64,000 nucleotides of DNA from Rhizophagus irregularis (taxonomy: Eukaryota > Glomeromycota > Glomeromycetes > Glomerales > Glomeraceae): assembly GCF_026210795.1 (NCBI RefSeq), contig NC_089436.1:3224001-3288000 (forward strand). Reading direction: 5' to 3'. The notes beneath the pieces are model-generated. The model had not been told where the DNA came from, did not search any database, and was given only the letters and a program-made list of their open reading frames with translations. The position numbers and the translations under genes were made by a program. Positions 52,866 to 64,000 of this stretch are shown in pieces. Each line of letters begins with the position of its first letter. Position 1 is the stretch's first letter.

Positions 52866-53801
52866 GCCCGACAGCCCTGACTTAAATCTAGGTTACAGTC
52901 TAACTGCATTGTATAATTAGTAATACAAAAAAGAGAATGTTTTTGAAGTGGCTAATGTATTTATATTTCCACATTAGCAGAAATACTGTATATTCCATGG
53001 AAAAAACTTTTTTATAATTTTTATAATTTTTTTTTTTTTACCAGCGTTATATTGGGGCAAAATAATCATGTATATCTTGCCTTTATGGGATAATTCCAGT
53101 CAAATTTTTATTACCCTTTGAGATACTGGCTGACATTAACTTAATTCCGGCACTGAAGAATGCGTACAACGGGGTCCGGAGTCAATAGGTTTTAGAATTT
53201 TTTCCGCCAGTTATAAACTGGCGGACCAATTAGTATATCTAGGATGATAAAAAAGTTATTACTAATCTAGTAGTATATAAATGGGGTATCATCCGAAGGA
53301 TGATGACCCATTTATATACTAAAATAGATCAACCGGCTGGAGCTTTTTTAGTTCTGGATGACATTATAATAATTCTGAACCCGCTACTTTCTTTTTATTA
53401 TCTTTCTTAAAAAGAAATAAAAAAGTAAAAAAAGGAATTTTTATAAAAAAAAAAGAAAGAAAATAAGAAAAAGGACAAAAAGGCGGCACAACGAAATAGT
53501 TTAATATCAATATACTGTATTATAATAAAAGCAAACGTAATATCATATAGTGTTTAATGAGATGATATGTGCGATTTTTTTTTTAATTTGGGTTGGTCGC
53601 TCTTTTATTTTTACTCTTTTGACCTGACGAGATTTTTTATGTTATCATGGAAGATTAATTAATTAAAAAGAGGTTAAAATCAATAGACAATCATCTATAT
53701 TTTAATGGAATTTTATTATTTTTATTGAATATAAGATATCAAAATGGAATTTTTGGATATAAGATTCAGAGATACATGTATTAGACAATAATCTTTAGTG
53801 A
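52866..53801. other. Intergenic downstream of a DUF2235 gene; hairpins but no gene
   Basis: It contains the hairpins at 53204-53321. The rest is AT-rich with A/T homopolymers. Confidence 0.6.
53204..53321. repeat. Two strong hairpins
   Basis: CCGCCAGTT-ATA-AACTGGCGG at 53204-53224 has 9-bp arms. At 53271-53321 TAGTATATAAATGGG pairs perfectly with CCCATTTATATACTA, with an inner TCATCC-GAA-GGATGA stem. Flanking GGGTCCGGAG and CCGGCTGGAGC hint at a small inverted-repeat element. Confidence 0.65.
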
Positions 53802-54986
53802 TTATAAATGAGCCATTTCGAATACTTTTTCGTCTTCATCTTTATCATATATTACATTGTTATATAATCTAATTCCTTCCTTTTCAATATCTTTACGTAA
53901 CTTTTCATACGTATTTGAAGCATATTGAATAAGTAAATGAGATCTAGTACCAAATGGAAGCAACCAATCACCATCTCTATAAAGCAAATCTTTTCTTAAA
54001 AATTTTTTACTAGGATCTAATTCTAGTGGAATATCTCTATCCCTAAGCATAAGCGTTGGAATAAGGGAATTACTACGATCAAATATGAAATTCCTGATGT
54101 TCCAAGAGGGACCAATATCTGGAGAGAAACGAGTACGATAAGTTTCAATATCATCACGCATTAATAAATCTCCAACTTGTACAATATATTCTATCATCCA
54201 TAACATAGTTGCTTTAGGGATTCTTTCATTTCCTCCTAATGTTAAAAAAGTTCCACCACCTACTTCCATATGTACACCAGGAAACCAAGTTTCTTTGACA
54301 GTTACGGTATCGGAACTGTTTGGATAAATACGACTAGGTTCAAAGAAAGAAACTCTTTCATGAATGGCTAAAGCTTGACAAGCAAAATTAACTATACCAG
54401 ATACAGTTTCATCATGAAATTCTAAATATTCAAAACCTTTATCAACCGTAAAACCAGGTAGACCATGAGCACCAACAGTATCCCAAAGTCCAAGAAATTT
54501 AATAATTTTTTTTTTAGAATCTGGATAACTAAACGTTTTTCTAAAGTTTTCGGAGCCGGTTCCTTCCGGATGATAAGTCTGACCTCTATCACGATAAATC
54601 TCATAAGCAAAATCAACCCGTTTATCAATTTGTTCAGAGGTGTCATCACGGTCAATCTTTAATATTCCACAATTTCGGATCATTCCAGCAATACATCTTG
54701 CGGTATAAGCACCACGACTAAAACCAAAAAGCCATATATCATCATCAGGATTATAGTGTTCAACTATAAATTTATAACCCTCTTTGATTTTAGTATCAAG
54801 ATTTAGAGCCATAGCTCCATCTAAGATAAATTGCAAACCAAATTCTCCAACTCCAACTCCGTCTATATACTTGACATGTTGTTTATAGTCTCGCTCAAGC
54901 AATTCTCTATATAATACATAAACGTTTGTTCTGGCCATTGGACTATTCCAAGTACCATCACATAATACGACGATATTTTTACCCAT
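53802..54986 (-). CDS. DUF2235 alpha/beta-hydrolase
   Basis: The protein is an intact 394 residues starting MGKNIVVLCDGTWN, the usual first strand and oxyanion-side motif of the family. The predicted catalytic triad is Ser90 (GFSRGAYTAR), Asp169 (LGLWDTVGAHG) and His239 (WFPGVHMEVGGG). No signal peptide, membrane segment or intron is seen, so a cytosolic enzyme is expected. The family includes bacterial type VI phospholipase effectors (Tle1). The fungal role is not known. It is tandem with 57002-58177 in the same orientation and clearly a duplicate, with the most divergence in the last 40 residues. Confidence 0.93.
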   Translation of the reverse strand: MGKNIVVLCDGTWNSPMARTNVYVLYRELLERDYKQHVKYIDGVGVGEFGLQFILDGAMALNLDTKIKEGYKFIVEHYNPDDDIWLFGFSRGAYTARCIAGMIRNCGILKIDRDDTSEQIDKRVDFAYEIYRDRGQTYHPEGTGSENFRKTFSYPDSKKKIIKFLGLWDTVGAHGLPGFTVDKGFEYLEFHDETVSGIVNFACQALAIHERVSFFEPSRIYPNSSDTVTVKETWFPGVHMEVGGGTFLTLGGNERIPKATMLWMIEYIVQVGDLLMRDDIETYRTRFSPDIGPSWNIRNFIFDRSNSLIPTLMLRDRDIPLELDPSKKFLRKDLLYRDGDWLLPFGTRSHLLIQYASNTYEKLRKDIEKEGIRLYNNVIYDKDEDEKVFEMAHL

Positions 54987-57001
54987 TTTTTGTAAATTCT
55001 TTTATTTTTTTTTAAAAAAAAGGGGATTGAAAGTAAGAAAATAAATATATGAAATCGTGGGTTTATTTATAACATTTTAAAATGTGATGATTTTTTTTTT
55101 TTTGCATAAAGCGACTAATCCATATAAATTGACAAATGAAAATTACTACGCAAAGCCATCATTCAATTCCATCAAGGGAAAATGATTTAAAATCAATCGT
55201 GGGTAAAAATAAGTTACGGATTTTTCTTTTAGCAAACAATAGGATAACATGAATCATTAAACGACATGATCTATGAAAAAATTCTATTATGGTTTTTGAT
55301 TGTTTTTATGAAAAAATTGTAATCTATTTTTAAATCAAAATTATCAAAATCTTGTTTAGTATTCTATTGTAGTCTTTTTAATTGTTCATTAACCCCAAAT
55401 CAAAAGGGTAACGACCAAATTATACTAGAATAATTGATTAATCAAAATTAGATACATTGACCTCATTGGCCCGGATAAACTACTTTTTTCGTATAATTGA
55501 TTGATTGATTTATTTCAGCCCATCACACCCATCGGAGAATCGGACTCGTACTACATAAATAAATTGATGATTATCATATGCTTTCCTAACTAATTTTAAA
55601 AAGCGTATTATACTTTATCAGTAATACTATACGTTGTAATTATTGTAATTATTGTTCAAAATTCTATTAAGAAGCTAACTAGGCGCATGTGAAACCAACC
55701 GATTTCGAACCTTTGTTTATAATGGATATATAGAAAGAGGAGAAGAACGAGAGAACAAGAATCTGAAGATAGTCCTTAAAAATTTAATGATTGCAATTCA
55801 CATCATTATTAAACGATTTATGGATTATGGAAATCATTATTTTAAGGCTAATATTTTAACATTTTACTATAAACTACTCTTGTTACAAAAGGTAAATTCT
55901 CCATTATTTTTTAAATTATCGAAATTTACTTTAAAAATAAAAGATATTTGAATCAAATAATTTTTTTTCCCTTAAAAAATAAGTTTATTATTTTAAATTT
56001 ATTAACGCTAACGTCAAGGATAATCGATTATAATATTATATCATCATAAATTTATAATAGTGAATTCAAAAGTCTTAAATATAAGCAACATGTATAAATC
56101 ATAATAAATATTTGGTAATAATATATATAAAAGAATTTAAAATATGTTTTATATGTAGCGTTGCAGTAATAATCGATACATTTTGCGAAACGTATTACTA
56201 TTTAAAACGCTACAGCCGCTATTAAATTATCAGAGGTTTGAATTCATAAAATTAATATCGAAAAAAGCGTTACGTTATAAAGTGCATATAATAATCTAAA
56301 AAAGCAAAGTCGGAAGTTTAACATAATGAGGGACGAAAGAAAAATATTTTTTTTTTTCTTTTCTTGTATGAATAAGAGTATAATATATATAACATATTAC
56401 GGTAAATCGCAACTCTTTTTCAATAATGTTTAATCCTTTTTAAATTTTGTTTGTTCTTCATTCCTTAATATATTATTATTCACAACAATATAAATATCCG
56501 ATATACTTGGCTACACTTTTACACACAGTATATGCAAATTTGTACGGATGGCGACATAAAATCACGTGTATTTATAAATTTACCGGTTAAGTTTTTTTAG
56601 CCGATTTTTCCGATTTTCTGCAAAATTCAGATAATAACTCGTATTTTAACCAATATCAAAGTAATTTCATCAGGAAGAAAAGCTATGATACGAAAATATT
56701 AATTCCTGCTAAAATTAGTATTAATAACCATTATTTATGGTCTGGAAGTAGTTCTATAGTCAGAATAATCATTGTTACACTAATATTTCGAGTATTGTTC
56801 TCAATCTGCACGTTAAATTTTTATAATCATATAATTTAAAATATATCAATATCATATCATACTGTAGGTAAAAAAAAATATATTTATTTAAAAGAAACAT
56901 AAATTTATATTTTATAAATTTTTATAATTAATACTAAGCTAATAAAATTAAGTTGAATATTTATTTTATAATAATCCTAAATAATTGTACTATATATTCT
57001 A
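54987..57001. other. Intergenic between the tandem DUF2235 genes
   Basis: This 2-kb AT-rich spacer serves as upstream region of the 54986 gene and downstream region of the 58177 gene. No gene or clear repeat is seen. Confidence 0.6.
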
Positions 57002-58177
57002 TTATAAACGAGCCCTCTCAAATATATGTTCTCCTACATCCTTATTGTATTTTGTATTATTGTATAGCATAATTCCCTTCGTTTCCATATAATTACGCAA
57101 TTCTTCATACGTATTCGAAGGATAATAAGTATTCAGATGGGACCTAGTACCAAATGGAAGTAACCAGTCACTGTCTCTATAAAGTAAATCTTTTCTTAAA
57201 AATTTTTTACTAGAATCTAATTCTAGAGGAATAGACCTGTCTTTAAGCATGAGCATTGGGATAAGAGTATTGCCGTTATCGAATATTAAATTTTTAAGGT
57301 TCCAAGAAGGTCCGGAATCTGGAGAGAATTGAGTACGATAACCATCAAGATCATTTCGCATTAACAAACCTCCAATTTGTACAATATGTTCAATCATCCA
57401 TAACATAGTTGCCTTAGGGATTCTTTCATTTCCTCCTAATGATAAAAAAGTTCCACCACCTATTTCATTATGTACACCAGGGAACCAAGTCTCTTTGACA
57501 GTTACGGTACCGGAATTATTTGGATATATATGGCAAGGTTCGAAAAAAGAAGTTCTTTCGTGAATAGCCAAAGCTTGACACGCAAAATTAACTACATTAG
57601 GTACAACTAGATCGTAAAATTCTAAATATTTAAAACCTTCGCCAATTACATAACCGGGTAAGCCATAAGCACCAACAGTATCCCAAAGTCCAAGAAATTT
57701 AATAACTGGCTTTTCAGAATCGGGATAGCTGAACGCTTTTTTAAAGTCGTCAGTGCCACTTCCTTCCGGGTGGTAAATTGTATCTCTATTACGATAGATA
57801 TCGTAAGCAAGATCAACACGTTTATCAACTTGTTCAGCTTCATCAACTTTTATTAATCCACAATTTCGGATCATTCCAGCAATACATCTCGCGGTATAAG
57901 CACCACGACTAAAACCAAAAAGCCATATATCGTCACCAGGATTATAGTGTTCAACAATATATTTATAACCTTCTTTAATTTTAGTATCAAGGCTTAGAGC
58001 TATAGCACCATCGATGACAAAGCCCAAGGCCGTTTCTCCAACTCCAATTCCGTCTAAATACTTGACATGTTGTTTGTAGTCTTTCTCTATTAATTCTCTA
58101 TATAACACGTAAATGTTTGTTCTGGAATCTGTACTATTCCAAGTTCCGTCACATAATACGACGATGTTTTTACTCAT
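57002..58177 (-). CDS. DUF2235 alpha/beta-hydrolase
   Basis: The protein is an intact 391 residues starting MSKNIVVLCDGTWN. The triad positions are Ser90 (GFSRGAYTAR), Asp166 (LGLWDTVGAYG) and His236 (WFPGVHNEIGGG). It is a close paralogue of the gene at 53802 and of the partial one at 1-1102, differing mainly after residue 105 and at the C-terminus. No intron, signal peptide or membrane span is seen. The region just upstream of the ATG has an ATTATTTTTGTTTAATTATT duplication (58200-58230). Confidence 0.93.
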   Translation of the reverse strand: MSKNIVVLCDGTWNSTDSRTNIYVLYRELIEKDYKQHVKYLDGIGVGETALGFVIDGAIALSLDTKIKEGYKYIVEHYNPGDDIWLFGFSRGAYTARCIAGMIRNCGLIKVDEAEQVDKRVDLAYDIYRNRDTIYHPEGSGTDDFKKAFSYPDSEKPVIKFLGLWDTVGAYGLPGYVIGEGFKYLEFYDLVVPNVVNFACQALAIHERTSFFEPCHIYPNNSGTVTVKETWFPGVHNEIGGGTFLSLGGNERIPKATMLWMIEHIVQIGGLLMRNDLDGYRTQFSPDSGPSWNLKNLIFDNGNTLIPMLMLKDRSIPLELDSSKKFLRKDLLYRDSDWLLPFGTRSHLNTYYPSNTYEELRNYMETKGIMLYNNTKYNKDVGEHIFERARL

Positions 58178-60789
58178 TTTTACAAAATTCTTGTGGTTTA
58201 ATTATTATTTTTGTTTAATTATTATTTTTGTTTTTTTCAGTAAAAAAAAAAGGTTTTAATGTTTTTGAAAATTGAGGAAAGAAATTATAATGATTATTTT
58301 ATACCTTTTTTGTATAATAATAAATCATAAATGATTTGTACGAATGTTTTTTTTTTATTCTATGAGAAATAAAAATCGGTTAAGATTTGATCTGCGTGAG
58401 CTGCGGCATTAAATCGGAATTCAATTACCACAAGAAACACTTTGAATTCCTAAATTTGTTTATCGTTTGAAAGCCTATATTCCATTTTTGGAAATTAGCT
58501 TCGAAATTAAGTTTAGGAGTTTCATTCATTAACAATAAGCGCTAATAATTATGTGTAACCGGAATAATCTAAAAAAAATGAAACCAAATTTTTAAATTTA
58601 TATAAAAAAAAAAATCCTTAAAAAGAAAATTCCCGACATTTACCTTTTCTATTATGATTTTTTTGATTGTTCTTATTTCGGAAATACTCCTGAAAAATTC
58701 AAGAATTTTTAATCTTAATCGTGTTAAACTTTCTTCTATTTTTAACCTTTTTTGATTGTTTCACCTTCTTTCACACAAAGGAGTACAAATACGTATTACT
58801 TGAATTATTCTTTGAAATGTAAGCACGTAACGGAGTTGAAACTACAACGGTAACGGCTATTACAATCTTTTTTTTTTAAATTTTATTAGTATAATTTACT
58901 TATAAATATAATGCGTCAATAATTTATCTATCGGAGAAACGGAAGTATCAGTAATTAGTACGACATAAACAATCAATAAAAAAACTATCAATTTCTGTAA
59001 ACCGATTATAATAAGCCTCATTTCGCTATTTGGTAATAAAATAATAAAATTTTTGGTCGAACGTATTAAAAATATATATATATATTTGTGTAGAAGACAT
59101 ACTATGTATTGTAACTATTGTAATAAGTTTTAAATGCTTTTTAGGGCTTATCATTCAAAAAAAAAAATTCGCCAAGCATTACATCATAAATCCTGTTAAA
59201 CCAGGATATAATATCAATGAAAAAGTGGATATAAATATTTATTATTACTTATCACATGGATCTTAAGACGTAAAACAATAAAATGAATGAAATTAGAAAA
59301 TACATTATGTTTCACGCACATTGAATGATGGTAATATATATTGTGCAACGCATTCCTTCTAATTGGAAAAAGTCAATCATAAACCTAATCCGGACTCGAT
59401 TCAATTGATAAGTATTACAATGTATATGATATGGTTTGACAAATTCGGATTTTTTGGTTCGCGTAACCTTCCAGGTCGAAAGGACAATAAACTTTTATTC
59501 CTTTGTTATATGCATCTTTGTTTTTTTTCCCAATACAAGTCTTAATATTTTATATTTATTACATTTTTATAGTAATATTCAACAATAATGATATAATATC
59601 AAACTTTATGTATTTTTAAAACATGTTTCAGCCAAATAAATAAACTCTGTTTTATGATTGGATAAACAATCATTCATTTTGCAATAATTTGTGCGTTTAA
59701 CTCTGTTTTATGATTGGATAAACAATCATTCATTTTGCAATAATTTGCGTTTATTTCGGAGATCACATTCCGATTTAACTATAAAATTTCACATGGGATC
59801 ACATCATAGCCATAATAAACAGGGTACAGGATTCCCGAATGATCTGCAGATTAGCACCAATCTAGTAACAAGTAAATCGGATAATTGATATTCAATTTAT
59901 TGAATATCCGTTTGAATAACTCTATTTTTAGACGACCTATAAAAAAAGTATATTTATGATTCAAGCAATATTAATACTTATTTATAATAGTTGAGTTTAT
60001 AAGATATCTTAATTAAGCGTTACCGGAGAAAGTAAAAAATCAATTCATATACGCTGTATACTAAAATATATTATTCTTATTGTTCATAAAAAAAGTCAAG
60101 TGAATACATTACTATAAAAAAATTTATGATATCATTTTATAATTCTTTCGTTTATAAAGTTTGTAAAAAGTTGTAGGGGAATTAAAGCTAAAAAAATATG
60201 TACGACCATCACTTCTTAAATCGCTATATTAAAAAGTCGTTAATTTTTTATTACAAAGATGTATTATATATTCGGGTGCGTGGTGTACTATGATTACCGT
60301 TAACTTTTTCCTATATTTATATTAGAAAAGAAAGCTGCGTAAATCTAAATTTTTTCAAAAAGAATTATTCGTTGTTAGTTCGTAATAAGTATTGTTAATT
60401 CATGTTTATTATTATGTTTAATCTCGTGATGTTTAACCGTTAATAATTCCGTTCAGAATAAATGATTTCAGTCAAATTTACTAACAATCCAGCTTCACAC
60501 GATTTTCCCTATTAAATAAAAAAAGGTATAGATAAAATTTATAAATATCTGATTAATACCAATAATACCAATGTTAATTTACCAAAAATTCTTTAACTTT
60601 ACAACATTATCGTTGCTGTAAAATAAAGGTATAGTCAAAAAATAAAGAAAATCACATATGACCACGCTAGCTTCAAATACGCAACATTTCTAGCACCACT
60701 CTAAAACCTATAAACAACGACTAAATCCGCTATTAATACTATAACTTATAATATGATTTTTCTATTAACGAAACTAAGTAATACATCAT
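58178..60789. other. Intergenic, AT-rich, no supported gene
   Basis: It holds only short ORFs without domain evidence and the 56-bp duplication listed below. Confidence 0.6.
59643..59754. repeat. 56-bp tandem duplication
   Basis: AACTCTGTTTTATGATTGGA starts at 59643 and again at 59699. The copies are identical for about 52 bp, so the event is recent. Confidence 0.9.
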
Positions 60790-61097
60790 GGCGGATTTAT
60801 GAAATACCCCAAAATTTGTCCGTCATATCAAATTAAATAAATATTTGAAAGTATTTTAGTCACCAAATTTCTATTTAAGTCCCAAATTTACTAGTGAACA
60901 GTCAAAAATGAGCTCTATAAATTTTTTTGTATCCCAAATCTTGCGTCTAACTAATCTCCCATTATCTAACCAATTTTTCCAGTGTTAAAGGCGCGTCATT
61001 ATTTGACATTTTTTAGGAAAAAAGCTTAATGTTTCTGTAAGTCAATTTTAATTCCCGAGGGCGCAGCAGGGTTTTTGCCAAATTTCATAAATCCGCC
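60790..61097. mobile_element. 308-bp MITE-like element with 16-bp perfect TIRs
   Basis: GGCGGATTTATGAAAT at 60790-60805 is the exact reverse complement of 61082-61097. No coding sequence is present. The target duplication is not clear. Confidence 0.65.
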
Positions 61098-61492
61098 GCA
61101 ATGATCAATTTCCATTTGGATACTCAAATACTCAAGTACTCGAAGACCTAAAACTTATCAATATACAAATTAAAATATGGTACCTGACCTTTCCCCCTCA
61201 AATTCTAGTACATAGAAACGCCACTTTCTCAACCAAAGCGTGAAGATCTGCAACATTAAAGAATACACCAAAAGAAATTACATCGTTGTCTTCAAGAATT
61301 TAAAAAACAAAATATATAACCAAATCATTTTTCCTGATGATTCATATTAACTAATATAGAACGAAATAAAATTTCAACTTACAGATTTAAAGGCAAAATA
61401 CTATTTTATTTTTATTTATTTTATTTTATTTTTACTTAGAAAAGGTGAATACATTGTTTAATTACAGACTTGCAACGGTATCATAATAATTT
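61098..61492. other. Intergenic, nothing recognised
   Basis: It is AT-rich with a TTTATTTTATTTT-type low-complexity run near 61405-61435. Confidence 0.55.
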
Positions 61493-62163
61493 TAGAGATG
61501 GGGAGCAGCTCTCCGGCTCAATAGAGTGGTTAAACCGACTTGGAGCGGCTCAGTCTAAACCGACTTGAACTGACTCGAACCGCTCAAACTGACTCGAACT
61601 GACTTGAACCGACTTGAGCGACTCAAGCAACTCAAACCGACTCGAAGTGACTCAAACTAAGTTTTTTTTTGTCTTATTTGTCAGTTTTCACTTCGTTCAT
61701 TTAGAACTATTTTTATTTGCACTTTTGTTGCTATTAAATTATCTTCATTTCTTTTGTTTTATGACATTTTTTTTAAAAAAATTAAAATGATATAAATAAA
61801 AAATGATATGGTTCTTAAAAATTAAATTTTATATATTAAATTTTATGAAATTTGTAAATTTTTGTGATAATTAAGTAATTTGGATAATCTAGATAATTCG
61901 TCAGTAACACGGATCCATTTAAAAAATTTTTTTGGCTTGAATAAATCCTTAATTCAGGCCGGAATTAAGTGATCGGCACGGGAGTTTCCTTTTTGTAATA
62001 CAGTACAACATAATGTTTTAATTTTTTTGCAGGTAAAACTTTCCTTTTTTGGAAACTTGTGTACGTCACGTGATACAATGGTTCAAGTCGGTTCAAGTCG
62101 GATTTGAACCGAACCGAGCTGGGAACCGTAAGCTGACTCCAAAATCAAGTTTTCCCATCTCTA
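61493..62163. mobile_element. hAT-like non-autonomous element with subterminal decamer arrays
   Basis: The ends are TAGAGATGGG and CCCATCTCTA. The left subterminal region is a run of CGACTTGAAC/GACTCGAACC-type decamers (61527-61660). The right one carries the inverted form (GTTCAAGTCGG twice, then AACCGAACCGAG). The ends and organisation resemble hAT elements and the MITE at 52528. No clean 8-bp duplication was found. Confidence 0.55.
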
Positions 62164-64000
62164 ATTTCGACAGAATTTTTGAGGCCCACGCTCAATCACG
62201 TGACAAATCGTCAGCAATCAACAACTAGTACATTCATGTGATTATGTGAAGACCTAAATATAAAATTCCAGTCCTTCCAAGGATTAGTTCCATTTATTTC
62301 TGACTATAAATAATTCGATTTTTTAATCTTTGTTGCAACTCATATTTCGTGTGTTAACTCTATACAAATTCATGTAAACTATATTTATTAACCTTACCTG
62401 GACTCGCAGTCTGTCGAGCACGTCGCATAAAGCTTCGTCGATCGATTAACTATCTACAAAAGCAATTTATATCCTAGCCAGCCGTTAGTTCATACTACAT
62501 GTACTATATAATGAACTAACGAGTGAGGTCCCTTAGGAATGATTTGGTGCAAAGTATCCTGTTATTGATGATTAGCAGTTTTATTAAAAAAACTGTAGAA
62601 AAGAAAAACACTCTCTGCCTCTTTAAAGTATACCTTCCAAGGCGTTTTGTCAGTTTTAAAGTTTCTTGAGGGTCCTACAATAAAATGAAAAATGAAAAGG
62701 TTTAAAAAATTCCAAAGTTAAAAAATTATACTATTCCAAATAAAAAGCAATATTAATTATATTAATTGAATTGTTTAAGATTATGATTACTAGATTATGA
62801 GACTATATATAACGATAAATCCTGATACATCGATATCGCATAATTAATCGTTTTCAAAAAGTTTATCGATCTACAATACAAAACGACAAGTCACATGATT
62901 ATTACATATATTTTCTTATTAACTATTAACTCTAGCTTTTTTAAGGAACTTGATTTTGCATGAAGCAATAAATCAACTACAAATCATTTTTACTCGTCAC
63001 AATAATAAGCAAAGTATTATTAGATTCGTAACGGTATGATTAATAAACAGATTATCATACTGGTTAAATATCATAGGATAATATTACTGTGCATGATCAG
63101 TCACGAGTAAACATTAATTGCATCATCGATTTATATTTTTAAAAGTAATCAAGAAAGTAATGAAATGGTATAAAAATCTCAAAGTAATAATATTACTCCG
63201 ATGCTTTTACTTTCCACTAGGACAGGTTTCTTTCCAGGACGTGAAAAAGATAGCTTGTCAATGGTTTCAAAAAATTTTTTATATTATTTGAGTAATTATT
63301 TATGAAGTTATAATAAAATAAATGTACTTGCATATTTTTATTATATAAAATAATAATGAATAAATTTCAATAATTCTGCTGTAACACCGTTTTTAATTAC
63401 GTACAGTATATACAATTTCAATTGGATGAAGAGTCACGCATACTACACTTGCAACGAAGCCATAAGTCGTCTTGAGAGGTTGACAGGTTTCTTATTAGTA
63501 CTACAGGAAGATTTTACAGTATTGCCAACAACTGATTATAAGACACTAAAGTCATGCCCTAACGTGTAATTTAATAAATACTTGTTCTCCTTTTTTGATA
63601 TTACGGGCTGCTTCGATTCACGTTGAAAAATCGGGGCGAATGGAAATGGTTCTCCGCGTTGAATTGATTTGGATGTATCGTCTGAACAACGGGCATTTGG
63701 ATTGCAATCACGATTGAAAAAAGATTATAGGGTATAATTGTTCCGTTAATGTCAAAGGATAAAAAAAACAGAATTGGGTTTGAGCTTCATATAAATTGTT
63801 AGATAGATCCATGGTTCGTATTATGGAGATCTCCAATAATTTCATTAATTCAAAATAGAAGTATACAGTATAGCCATAAGGCCGTGCTGGAACCAACGAA
63901 GTCGAATGTTGGAAGGAGAAAAGGTGTTTGATCTCTTAAATGTCCAAAGGACAAATATTTCGTTGTTTGGTAATAGCAAAGATTTTGAAAACAACTAATA
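62164..64000. other. Intergenic to window end, no supported gene
   Basis: The region is AT-rich. A 10-bp inverted repeat GTTAGTTCAT/ATGAACTAAC is at 62484-62520. The 62-aa ORF at 63708-63896 has no domain evidence. Confidence 0.55.

Noticed and set aside
1-64000. tRNA or rRNA genes
   Set aside because: No sequence with a recognisable tRNA A/B box pair plus cloverleaf, or rRNA core, was noticed. tRNAscan-SE would be decisive.

Overview
The window is eukaryotic, intron-containing and AT-rich. It most likely comes from an arbuscular mycorrhizal fungus of the Rhizophagus type. I infer this from the tyrosine-kinase-like plus Sel1-repeat fusion genes with short GT-AG introns, the DUF2235 hydrolase paralogues and the very heavy transposon load. 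No rRNA, tRNA or CRISPR array was recognised.

Layout. 1-1102: 3' part of a DUF2235 hydrolase gene. 1412-25474: a full-length minus-strand non-LTR retrotransposon (LINE) with a 12-bp target duplication. Its ORF2 is split by a complete 15.1-kb Maverick/Polinton-class element (6746-21860) with ~480-bp terminal inverted repeats and a 5-bp duplication, TGTAA. 25487-30196: transposon debris. 30197-34558: an intact five-exon kinase-Sel1 gene (minus). 34559-46703: a repeat-rich gap holding an old pogo-like element, a truncated LINE-like island and a fold-back 182-bp array. 46704-51560: a plus-strand, head-to-head paralogue of the kinase-Sel1 gene, broken by a TTAA-flanked MITE and two frameshifts. 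51561-64000: several MITEs and two more DUF2235 genes (53802-54986 and 57002-58177, minus).

The Polinton is the most interesting object. It carries the replication and integration set: compact family B DNA polymerase, SF3 (D5-like) helicase, DDE integrase with chromodomain and A32-like packaging ATPase. I find no double-jelly-roll major capsid, no penton and no adenain-type protease. In their place, on one strand and overlapping one another, are a coiled-coil protein, a retrotransposon-type Gag capsid protein and a retropepsin-like aspartic protease with DTC in place of DTG. There is no reverse transcriptase and no LTR. This suggests a DNA transposon or virus whose morphogenesis module was replaced by a retroelement Gag-Pro module. 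Other unusual cargo is an F-box protein, a protein with NCLDV-like NPxTGRxI repeats, a zinc-ribbon protein and an OTU-like Cys/His region at the polymerase N-terminus. Several genes share an upstream motif, AATTGAAGAT, which also sits at the inner edge of both TIRs.

Several genes are broken by single-base indels, mostly in homopolymers, although the TIRs are nearly identical. Sequence or assembly error is therefore a serious alternative to decay. The reading frames described across those breaks are inference.
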